DNA from: Triticum aestivum
Lineage: Eukaryota; Streptophyta; Magnoliopsida; Poales; Poaceae
Reading direction: 5' to 3'
NCBI RefSeq assembly: GCF_018294505.1
Contig: NC_057810.1
Coordinates: forward strand, 707,129,095-707,193,094
DNA length: 64,000 nucleotides
In this document: positions 34,481-44,914 of the stretch, in pieces
How positions within the stretch are numbered: position 1 is the first letter of the stretch
Layout: every line of letters begins with the position of its first letter
Made by a program: the position numbers and the translations under genes
The notes under the pieces: model-generated
Database searches by the model: none
Told to the model about the DNA's origin: nothing
Seen by the model: the letters and a program-made list of their open reading frames with translations, nothing else

Positions 34481-36499
34481 AAGCATGGAAATATTTGTAC
34501 TACTGAAAATATTCGTATGAATGCTGAATTTAATGTTATCACTGACCTCTTGTTCCAACGAGGAACCTGAAGATTCTTCTTCCCCGTCGACAGCTCGGAA
34601 GTGAGAGGCAAGCTGCCCCTTGTCATTGCCGCCGCTTCAGCAACGCCGCAGATCCGCCCTTTGGCGCTCATACCCATGGCCTCCTGCAGCGTCACCTTGA
34701 CCACTGTTTGCCTGGTGCGATGTGCCGGCAACCTTCCAGCACTAGACTCTCCCCAACCTCAATCAGAGTAGATCTGGGAGAGACAAATCACAAAAACTTA
34801 ACCGCTGGAACTCGACACTGGAAAACACACAAGGTCGATTAGTAGCATCGGATCGACATACCTCCTGATTGGAGGAGGAAATCCATCGCTTTCGGTCGTG
34901 TGTTCGTCCACTCCCTCCCTTGCTTCTGAAGTTCCAAAATGACGGCCGCGTTGGGGAAGAACAGACTCACCTTGCATTGAATCCATGGAGCATCGACTTT
35001 CTGAGCCATAGATAAGACAGAAATCGAGAACCTGATCCACGGCTCACCTCGTTTCTGATTGCTCCGATCAACATATCACAACATCGATAGACATGAACAT
35101 CTTTCAAGCTTGGGCACTGAAGAAGCAGCCGTTCTGCAGAAAGTTCCTTAGCCTGTAAATACTCATGGACTAATCATAAGTTTGGACATTGAAGAAACAT
35201 CCAGTCGGTACAGAACAAGAAAGAATCAGGACACACTTTTTCCATACAAAAAATCTATGAAAAATCAGGGAAATTTGATAGAATACTCTGTACTTTCCCA
35301 ATGAACCCACATGTTTGGCCAGACGAGACCTGAAATTATTACCCTACTATTATTCACAGCTAACTTAATTGCACATGTCCTTATCACTAATATGCAAACA
35401 TGGTCTAATGAACCAAAAGCTTTACAAACTGCTGATCTCTGTCTATGGTGCTGGGCCTCTAGTTCATGTCTTCGCCGAGTGCTGCAACCAAGAAATTATA
35501 GATGCTAGCTTCTCACCCACTGCGTGTGCAGACGGTTCATATATTCGGGCACAATTACTTTTAAATTAACCTTAGACATCTCCAAAATCAGCTACACTGC
35601 TTTATTTGGTCAATTACTTTTAAATTGTTTTCAAGAGTAAGCAACAATCTTCTAAAAACAAAGTGCCTTGCCAAACTACACGAAAAAAAAAGGGCAACCT
35701 GGTGCATGTAGCTCCCGCTTGCGCAGGGTCCAGGGAAGGGTCCGACCACTTTGGGTCTATAGTACGCAGCCTTGCCAAACTACACGACGTAGCTAATATA
35801 ATTTTGCGCAAAGATGACTGCAAAATGGGTCTGCAATACTAAACTTACACATTCCCTGTCCTACAGCAGCAGTAGTTATATGTTGTTTAGTAGTTGAAGT
35901 TCACTTTCTCAAGTCAGAAGCAATTCCCTTAAATCCAAGGTCCTACATCACTGCCTGTAGGCTTCTTGTAGTAATTTACATAGTAACATTGGTCGTTGCT
36001 AGTTAGTTCTGTTCTATCGACTTTTACCATTTTTAGCAAAGTCAGTAGCAATAATTCCTATTGAACGAAAAACTAACCACTTCCCCGAGCAGACATGACT
36101 CTAATCCAGATCACTAGCGGATTCCTACAACGAAGTACTACTATATCCACAAAAGAAATACACCTTTACCATGTTGCGCACTAACCTCTTTAACCACCGA
36201 GGAGCTTGTGGGCTGGCCTTCCTGTGGAGACCTGCGAGGGCGGCGACGAGTTCTTCCTTCTGCCAACCACACCACGCTCGAGCAGATCTGTGCGTCTGCA
36301 CTCGCGGCCAGCGCCGGCACCTGATCCACGCCAACAACCGTCAAGGTAGCCATTCGCCGCAGCGGATCTCACATGCATTCAGTGTCGTCCACCGCTTCAA
36401 TCAGTGGTAATCTGTTTTCACAAACCGAGATTACAATCACCACTGCAGATCTGAACATAGAGATCCCCAAAGGATCGAAACCGCAAGAAGGGGGCTTCA

Positions 36500-36801
36500 T
36501 GTCACGTCCCCACCACTGTTGGTGTCGACGGACGACAGACAGGTGGACCCAGGGTCCACCGGTCAGGCTAGCACCGTGCAAGTGTGACTTGAGTGGGTCT
36601 GGTTAGGTGTGTGGCGTTGTGTGTTTGTGTGTATGGACTACTTAGTCCTGGCTTGTACTCAGATCTGAACAGAAAGGGAAATAGAAAGAAACGTCTGAAT
36701 CTCTCTCTCGTTCTCTGAACTCTCTCTCGTTCCTCTGTTCCCCATCCTCTTTCCCCTTCAATCTACTAGAAAACTGTGAGATCTCTTCCAAGGGCCTCAC
36801 A
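36500..36801 (+). repeat. 5' LTR of the chromodomain gypsy element
   Basis: TGTCACGTCCCC...GGCCTCACA; apparently identical to 41608-41909. Confidence 0.95.
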
Positions 36802-37005
36802 AATGGTATTCAGAGCCTAGATCGCGTCCGTCTGCGCTCTCAATCTCTTTGGGCTGTAAAATTCCACCGCGAAGGGTGCGAAAATTTGTGGAACAAATTT
36901 TCGCCCAAAATCCCGAGCGGGGTTAGCCCGATTTTGGAGCAAGCCGCAACGGCGCCGTCGAAGCAGCCGCTACCGTCCGCGCAGACCAAACTCGTCCTCG
37001 CTGCT

Positions 37006-40000
37006 ATGGGGGAAAATTCCGAGAGTATTCAGTCGACGTTGGCTACCTTACTGACCAAGTTCGAGGCCATGGATCTCAGGATTTCGAACTTGGGCAAGCA
37101 AATCGAGGCGACGCAAGAGAACGTCGACGCGATTCGTCATCGTCAGGCGGAGGCAGGCGCTACTCCGACAGGATCAGGTGTCACGGAGCAGGGCGCGACC
37201 TCCACCACTCGCCCCGTTCCGCGGCTCGCTAATCTGCAGCCGCCGTTGCTGGGGACACCGGCAGAGCATCAGGAAGGGCAGGTATTCACCACAGCACCTC
37301 CCTCGCCTGTGGAGCAAGTACCAGGTCGGGATCCACCTCCAGAAATGCGTCAACAAGTCAGGCCAGGGCGGGAGCATGTTCCAGAACCTCGTCGGGAGTT
37401 TGCAGCGGCTCGCGATCAGGAATCCTCCGTCAAGCCACCCAAGCATCACTTTCCCCGATTTGCGGGTGAGAATCCGAGGTTGTGGTTGGATCAGGCACTG
37501 ACCTATTTCAACATGTATCGCGTGCCTGAACATCACTGGGTCTCGACAGCAACATTATATCTGGAAGGGCATGCGGCATTGTGGTGGCAGGCGTTCAAAC
37601 AGCGTCGTCGTTTGTGGCCCTGGGATGATTTTGCAACGGAGATTGCACTGGAGTTTGGCCAAGGGGAGTATGAATCACACATGACCAGAATTTTGCAACT
37701 CAAACAGCTGGGTACAGTTACTGAATACAAGACTGAGTTTGAGTCTGCAATGTATAACTTGATCGCATGGGACCCTTCCTTGAACTCGAAATTCTTCATT
37801 TCTCAGTTCGTGTTGGGTCTCAAGGATGACATTCGAGCAGCAGTGCGCTTGCAGTCTCCCACCAGTGTAACTCGTGCTGTCTGTTTGGCAAAAATCCAGG
37901 AAGAGGAGCTCGATCTGCAACGTCCTAGACAACGGTTCCAGAGACATACACCAATACAGACCGTGCCTTCTGTAATCCAACCTGTTCAGCAAGCAGGCAA
38001 GAAAGCAACAGATGATTTTGGTCGTGAGAGACAGCTACGAGATTTCAAAAAAGCAAATGGTCTATGCTTCAGGTGTGGAGATGAGTACAGCAAGGAACAT
38101 CAATGTAAGAAGCCTATGCAGCTACTTACTATACAAGTTGGTGAGCATGGTGAAATTTTAACTAAAGATGCAGTGCAAGCTTTGGAATTACTAACTGAAC
38201 CCACCACATCGGAGTGCTGTCAGATTTCAGCCCATGCTGTTTCAGGAGCCGACAATACAGAAACCATCCGCATAAGAGCATTGGTGGGCAACCAAGTCAT
38301 GTTAGCACTCGTGGACTCGGGCAGTAGTCATAGTTTCGTGGATGAAAAATTTGCCAAGCGTGCTTCGTTGGATTTGGTCGCTGTTCCAGCAGTGAAAGTT
38401 ACAGTTGCAAATGGTCAAACTATGGAATCCAAGTTTCAAACCCCTAATCTGACTTGGTGGGCACAGGGTCACACTTTTGTGACACCAATGAGAGTGCTAC
38501 AACTGGGGGCTTATGATGTGGTGCTGGGAATGGACTGGCTTAAGTGTCACAGTCCGATGATTTGCGATTGGGAGGGCAAATCATTACAGTTTGCCCATGG
38601 TGATACTATCATTTCCCTTCAAGGTGTGCAGCCTGTTTCTACTATGCAATTGCAAGCTATGTCAGTAGAGCAATTGGACAAAGCTCTGCTTGGCAATGAT
38701 ATTTGGGCTATGGCCGTGGTTGATCCTTCTTCAGGTGATGTTGTTTCCACGCCTGGCTCCTATCCAGAAGATCTGACTGCAGTTTTAACAGACTTTCAAG
38801 ATGTGTTTGAAACTCCAAGTGGCCTGTCTCCACATAGAGTATATGATCATGCAATCACGTTGGAAGTGGGTCATAACCCTCCAAACTCTCGTCCTTACCG
38901 ATACTCGCCACAACAAAAGGACGAGATTGAATGACAAGTGGCAGAGATGATCAAGGCAGGGATTGTGAAACCTAGTATAAGCCCGTATGCATCACCAGTA
39001 CTTCTGGTTAAGAAAAAAGACGGCAGCTGGCGTTTTTGCGTGGATTACCGCAAACTCAACGCCATCACTGTGAAGAACAAATTCCCTCTGCCCATGGTCG
39101 ACGAATTACTCGATGAACTGGCAGGATCAAAAATTTTCTCCAAGCTGGACCTCAGGGCAGGTTATCACCAAATCCGTATGCATGAACCAGATGAGGAGAA
39201 GACTGCATTCAAGACACATTCAGGACACTTTCAATTTCGTGTTATGCCATTTGGGGTGACCAATGGACCACCAACATTTCAGTGCTTAATGAATAGCATC
39301 TTTGCCCCAGCTAATCGCAAGTATGTCATCACATTTTTGGACGACATTCTAGTTTTCAGTACCACTTGGGAGGAACATCTGGAGCATCTTCGCTCGGTAC
39401 TACAGACCTTGCGCGAGCATCAGTTGTTTGTGAAGCTTTCCAAATGCTCTTTGCTCAGACTGAAATCCAATATTTGGGTCATGTGATTTCTTCTGAAGGT
39501 GTGGCTACAGACCCAGAGAAGACTATGGCGATGGAACATTGGCCTCAACCTACCAACGCTACTGAATTGCGTGGGTTCCTTGGGTTGACCGGGTACTACC
39601 ACAAATTTGTCCGAAATTATGCTAGTATGGCCAAGCCTTTGACTCAATTGCTGACCAAGAAAGGTTTTGTTTGGATAGAGCAAGCAACTGTAGCTTTTCA
39701 AACATTGAAAACAGCTATGACTAGTACCCCTGTATTGGCTCTACCGGATTTCAGTCAACCTTTTACAGTCGAGACTGATGCTTCTGCCACAGGAATTGGA
39801 GCCATACTCTCACAGAATAACCATCCTATTGCTTATCTAAGCAGGGCTTTGGGTGTGGCCAATCAAAAGTTGTCTGTTTATGAGAAAGAATTCTTGGCTG
39901 TAATTATGGCCATTGATAAGTGGCGCCCTTACCTTCAGAGGGGTCCCTTCACTATCATTACAGACCACCGAAGCCTATGTCATTTACAGGATCAACAACT

Positions 40001-41578
40001 CATTACTGATCTTCAGCGCAAGGCCATGGCTAAGATGGTGGGCCTTCAATTTCAGTTTAAGTACCGCAAAGGCTCGGAGAACAACGCCGCAGATGCATTA
40101 TCTCGTGTGGGTCATTTGTACACAATCATAGCAGTCTCGACTTGCCAACCAATGTGGATGCAGGAGGTTATGAATTCCTATCAAACTGATCAATCAGCTC
40201 TGGATCGATTAGCTCGTCTGGCAGTTCATAGTCCGGATGAACACGGTTATTCACTTGATCAAGGACTGATTAAATATCAAGGACGTTTGTGGATTGGTAA
40301 TAATTCTGCGCTGCAAACAAAACTAATCAGTGCTCTGCATTCAAGCGCTGTCGGGGGTCATTCAGGCGTCAGGGCCACTTATTACCGTGTGTCCAAATTA
40401 TTCCGATGGTCTGGCATGAAACGACAAGTTTATGACTGGGTGAAGCAGTGTCAAGTTTGTCAGCAAGCAAAACACGAGCGAACACATCCGGGTGGGTTGC
40501 TGCAGCCTTTGCCAGTGCCTACGCGCCCTTGGAAGGACATTACCATGGATTTCATAGATGGGCTTCCGAAATCAGAAGGATTTGAAGTAATCCTAGTGGT
40601 GGTCGATCGACTCGCTAAATACGCTCACTTTTTTCCTCTGAAACACCCCTATACAGCTCAGTCCGTAGCCACAGTTTTCATTGATAATGTAGTTCGCCTT
40701 CATGGAGTTCCGGCATCGATTGTTTCCGACTGAGATAAGGTGTTTACCAGTTTTTTTGGAGGAAGCTCTTCAAGGAGATAGGCACCAAGTTATGCTACTC
40801 TACTGCCTATCATCCTCAAACGGACGGGCAATCAGAGCGTGTTAACCAGTGTTTAGAACAGTATCTACGTTGTGCCGTTCATGACAGCCCGGCAAGGTGG
40901 AAACGCTGGTTACCAATGGCAGAGTTTTGGTATAATTCCTCTTATCACACATCACTTGGCAACACTCCTTTTAAGGCTTTATATGGCATTGATCCTAATT
41001 TTGGTACTATGCCGATTGACACGGGAGAATTACCTACTTCCCTGGCAGTGCTAGCAGCAGATCGTGAAGATTTTTTGGCTCTGTTACGTGACCATCTCCT
41101 GCGTGCTCAGCAGAGAATCAAGTCACAGGCTGATAAGCATCGTACGGATAGGGAATTTGCTGTTGGTGAGGAAGTTCTGCTCAAACTCCAACCATATGCA
41201 CAATCTTCGCTGGTCAACCGCCCCTGCCACAAGCTTGCATTAAAGTTCTTTGGTCCATTTCGTGTCACTGAAAGAATTGGTGTTGCTGCTTATCGTTTGG
41301 ATCTTCCGGCTGCCAGTCTCATACATCCTGTTTTTCATGTTTCCCAATTGAAGCCATTTACTGCAAACTACTCTCCAGTGTTTGCAGACTTGCCTGAGCC
41401 ACCAGATTTGTCGGCTGTTACATTGCAGCCTGAGGCGATTCTTGAACGACGGATGGTAAAGAAAGGTAACTCAGCAATTCCTCAGATCAAAGTCCAGTGG
41501 CACGGCATTGCTGCAGATCATGCAACCTGGAAAGATTATTATGTTCTTCGGGCGCATTTTCCGGAGGCTTCAATCTAG
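37006..41578 (+). pseudogene. Ty3/gypsy gag-pol polyprotein with four lesions
   Basis: ATG at 37006 (MGENSESIQSTL) is preferred over an upstream non-ATG extension of the same frame. Gag capsid-type region is about 37450-37920; zinc knuckle CX2CX7HXC (CFRCGDEYSKEHQC) about 38070; protease VDSGSSHSFV about 38310. RT spans 38990-39560 with FLDD at the catalytic site; RNase H begins near 39765 (VETDASATGIGAI). Integrase follows with HHCC zinc site, DDE Asp in MDFIDGLP and the PQTDGQSE glutamate. The C-terminal chromodomain-like segment reads ERRMVKKGNSAIPQIKVQW. Breaks are TGA 38932-38934, one-base loss near 39450, TGA 40731-40733, and one-base loss near 40750. Both TGA could derive from CGA. Confidence 0.9.
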
Positions 41579-41607
41579 GAGGAGCCTGCATCTCAAGGGG
41601 GGGAAAG

Positions 41608-41909
41608 TGTCACGTCCCCACCACTGTTGGTGTCGACGGACGACAGACAGGTGGACCCAGGGTCCACCGGTCAGGCTAGCACCGTGCAAGTGTGACTTGA
41701 GTGGGTCTGGTTAGGTGTGTGGCGTTGTGTGTTTGTGTGTATGGACTACTTAGTCCTGGCTTGTACTCAGATCTGAACAGAAAGGGAAATAGAAAGAAAC
41801 GTCTGAATCTCTCTCTCGTTCTCTGAACTCTCTCTCGTTCCTCTGTTCCCCATCCTCTTTCCCCTTCAATCTACTAGAAAACTGTGAGATCTCTTCCAAG
41901 GGCCTCACA
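41608..41909 (+). repeat. 3' LTR of the chromodomain gypsy element
   Basis: No difference from the 5' LTR was found by reading. Confidence 0.95.
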
Positions 41910-42096
41910 CTTCATTACCGGCTGATTAGCTGCCGTAGGAATCCCATCCCCATCAATGGCGTCGTCTTCTTCAGGCGCCTGCCCTTCGAGGAACAGGAAC
42001 CTTATCTTATCTGCTCTGCTCTATCGCAATGAAAATGCGCATCGACCTATACCATAACTGTGCCCCGACCCCACCAGGACGGAAAGCACGTTTTCT

Positions 42097-42354
42097 TTTT
42101 TTTAGCATCGGTACAGACACAAGCGCTCATATACACGCGCATACACTCATCCCTATGAACGCACACACGCACACCCTACCCCTATGAGCACCTCCGAGAG
42201 ACTGAGCCGGCATATCATCTTGAGATTTACGAAGTCACCGTAGGCGCCTCGTCGTCGACGGGAACGTCTCCTCCCACTGAAAGCGCATCGCCGGAAATCC
42301 TGAAATAAATCCAGGAATAATGCAAGCACCAGGATTTGAACCCTGGTGAGTTGG
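42097..42354 (-). mobile_element. tRNA-derived SINE (Au-like), 5' truncated
   Basis: The body is bounded by an exact 16-bp duplication GGAAAGCACGTTTTCT (42081-42096 and 42355-42370). The minus strand carries a Pol III B box GGTTCAAATCC only ~13 nt from its head, so the A box is missing. It ends in a short A run (T run on plus at 42095-42103). The body resembles the Au SINE family of grasses as I recall it. Confidence 0.8.
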
Positions 42355-42370
42355 GGAAAGCACGTTTTCT

Positions 42371-43567
42371 GTTCCACGGATCAGCATTGGCGTTGACGTT
42401 CCGAGCCACGGCTCAAACATCATACACGAACGGCCGTCCCGATGATGGCCCACATCACAGCACGGGGACATACGTAGAGACATGATGGCCCCATTAAAAA
42501 ACACACGTATTGTGCCAGGCACCTGACATGGAACAGATCCCCAAGCTATATTCGGTGGTCCGGATAAAGAGAGCAGTTGCGCTCGAGTGCAAAAACTTCG
42601 TGTCTCCTACTTCAGTGGTTTTTGATGGTCTATACATCTGACCTCATATGTATACGCACAAAAGATAAGCTTGTTTCAAAAAATATCTAAGGTAACATAC
42701 CAAAACCGAAACAAAGGGTTTGTCCCAACTAAAATTGTAGTGATCAGCACATTCAAAAAAGATAACCCAGCAGTCACACCAAAAAGAAAAGCAAATGGCT
42801 ATTCTGTTTGCTGAGAACAATTCAAAATTCAAAAGTTCAAAATACCAAAAGTTGAAATTCTAAAGTTCAAAGCAAACAAAGAAGAAAAATTGATCCTTCT
42901 ACTTGTGAACTTCATCAGCCATCAGTCACGCCGTGGGGAGACAGACCAGCGACAACGCCACAAGACGCCTCCCTGTGATAGCAAAACGACAGCCACCCCG
43001 GCCGCCTCCGAGAGGTGGCCGGCGGCTGACCAGCGGATACCCTAGTCGCCCTAGGAGTCGCCTCGTATGTACAGGAGAAAAAATGCTTCAACAATTGATC
43101 TGTTTCCTTCCTCTGCCTGCCTGCCTAGTGCTAGTGAAATCGATCTCTGCAATACGTTGTCTATCGCCTTATGCGACGAGCCGAACAGTGCTGACATGGC
43201 CGTTTGACCGCCCATCGAGGGACTTAGCACGGCCCTGGGTGACGATGTTGGGCCTATTGCTCATGAAAGGGAGGGATCCCCGACTTTCTTCTCCTAAAAG
43301 AGGGAAACCAAGTGTTATAAACACTGTAAGGGTATCTTCAACGAGGAGCCCAAAACGGACAAGGTATTTGCCCGCAGACGCGCCTATGGACAGTGATACG
43401 GGAGCTAGCCATCCAACCGTCAACATGACCGCATACATTTCAAAGGGAATTTGAACGAACCAAACGATTTTCATGCAAACACATGGCCCTGCTTCATGAC
43501 TACATCAACAAGAAATTGAGAGCCAATCTCTCAACAACTAACAATTAAGTACATTGAAATCAAATCA
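42371..43567. other. Unassigned DNA
   Basis: No supported gene; a CG-richer patch occurs at 42925-43080. Confidence 0.5.
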
Positions 43568-44911
43568 CACTAGTAGAAAAGAGGGCTTTGGTCCACCCCG
43601 GGTTAGCCCATTAGTCCCGGTTCAGTCTAGAACCGGGACTAATGGGGGCATTAGTCCCGGTTCGTGCGCCCAGGGGCCACGTGGGCCATTTGTCCCGGTT
43701 CGTCTGGACCTTTTAGTCTCGGTTGGTGCCACGAACCGGGACTAAAGGGTGCGATGCCCATTAGTCCCGGTTCGTGGCACCAACCGGGACTAAAGGGTTA
43801 GACATTTAGTCCCGGTTCGTGCCACGAACCGGTACTAATGGGGTTTGAGGCATTAGTACCGGTTCATGGCATGAACCGATACTAAAGGTACCATTTTCAA
43901 ACTCCACCCCCCTGGATCGCCTTTTCAGTTTTAAAAAAAATAAAAGAAAATGATGAAAATGTCAAAAAAATAAAAGAAAATAAGTTTTCCATGTGATATA
44001 TGGTCTAGTTGTTGGGAAAATTTACAAATATGAATTTCGACTTTATTTGCAAAATCTCTCTAGAATTTAGTAAAATGGGCATAACTTTTGCATACGAACT
44101 CGGATGAAAAAGTTTTTTATATGAAAAATCATCTACTCGAAAAGTTACATCCAAATTTAATCGGGGCAACCCCGTTAAACATTTTCAAAATCCTCAAAAA
44201 CCTAACAGAAAAAAAGTTACGGGGCTTTTAAGATCTAGAGTGGAAAAAATTTCAAATTGTGGTCAAACAACGGTCAAACAATGGTCAAACTAATTATTCT
44301 AGAATATTAGTGTTACTAAATAATTATTTCAGTTATTTTGAATTTTGGTCAAATCTGGTAAAACTGTGGTCAAACAATGGTCAAACTAATTATTCAAGAA
44401 ATATTAGTGTTACTAAATAATTATTGTTTTTTAAAACAATAGTTTCAAACTCAAACAGTGAAATGTGTCACTTCATGCTCAAGCAAAATTCCTAAGGGCT
44501 AATAGGATTGACATCTTACTATTGTCAGGAAAACAACAAGTGCAGACTTGGAAACGAGGGAGAATAGAACCCGGAAGTTAAGCGTGCTCAGGCTGGGGGA
44601 GTGGGAGGATGGGTGACCGTTCGGGAAGTTAGATGATTTAGAATGATGAGGGGTGATTAGAGATTAGAGGATAAATTGAGCAGTGATGAGGGGTGGTGAT
44701 TAGAGGTTAAAATAATTCAGAAATTTGAAAATAAAAAAAATCAAAAAAAATAAAAAAAATTCAAAAAAATCATAAAATTTCCTTTAGTTCCGGTTCGTGT
44801 TAGAACCGGGACTAAAGTGGGGAGGCATTAGTAACACCCTTTAGTCCCCGTTCATGAACCGGGACTAAAGGCCCTTACGAACCGGGACAAATGCCCTGTT
44901 TTCTACTAGTG
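43568..44911 (+). mobile_element. Non-autonomous CACTA element, 1.34 kb
   Basis: TIRs CACTAGTAGAAAA and TTTTCTACTAGTG and the 3-bp duplication TCA (43565-43567, 44912-44914) bound it. Its subterminal palindromes (TAGTCCCGGTTCGTG types) closely match those of the 11.2-kb element, so it is likely mobilised by the same transposase. The interior is non-coding, AT-rich, and holds a 5S-rRNA-like segment. Confidence 0.95.
44563..44635 (+). promoter_or_regulatory. 5S-rRNA-like internal control region
   Basis: AGTTAAGCGTGCT (44576-44588) equals the plant 5S A box, and GGATGGGTGACC (44607-44618) equals the C box, at nearly native spacing. Flanks (AGAACCCGG before, GGGAAGT after) also match mature 5S. 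The first ~45 nt and the 3' end of 5S are absent and no T run follows soon, so it is a 5S-derived fragment rather than a 5S gene. Confidence 0.75.
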
Positions 44912-44914
44912 TCA

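Larger units (their letters stand above)
36500..41909 (+). mobile_element. Complete chromodomain-type gypsy element, 5.4 kb
   Basis: LTRs of 302 bp (36500-36801, 41608-41909) flank one gag-pol region, with TSD CTTCA on both sides (36495-36499, 41910-41914). The primer-binding site TGGTATTCAGAGC follows the 5' LTR by two bases, and a polypurine tract AAGGGGGGGAAAG precedes the 3' LTR. I find no difference between the two LTRs by eye, indicating very recent insertion. The order Gag-protease-RT-RNase H-integrase-chromodomain identifies a Ty3/gypsy chromovirus. It appears to sit within a few bases of the donor site of a decayed gene. Confidence 0.95.
33359..42025 (-). pseudogene. Possible decayed multi-exon host gene, split by gypsy
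   Basis: GC-rich blocks with minus-strand splice signals appear in one orientation. Block 41919 to ~42025 (reads EGQAPEEDDAIDGDGIPTAA) ends at donor GTAATG. Block 36411-36186 lies between AAAACAG and donor GTTAGT and contains MATLTVVGVDQVPALAASAD. Blocks near 35040-34890 and 34745-34547 (LQEAMGMSAKGRICGVAEAA) carry donors GTATGT and GTCAGT. Block ~33538-33359 (LSAQMCELQTAVLGRQKSP) ends at GTAAGA. Blocks 36411 and 33538 are each open except for one TGA (36369-36371; 33453-33455), as expected of CGA-to-TGA decay. I recognise no family. Alternatives are a captured fragment set or chance. Confidence 0.3.

Noticed and set aside
44563..44635. A functional 5S rRNA gene
   Set aside because: The 5' third and the 3' end of 5S are absent and there is no T-run terminator close by.
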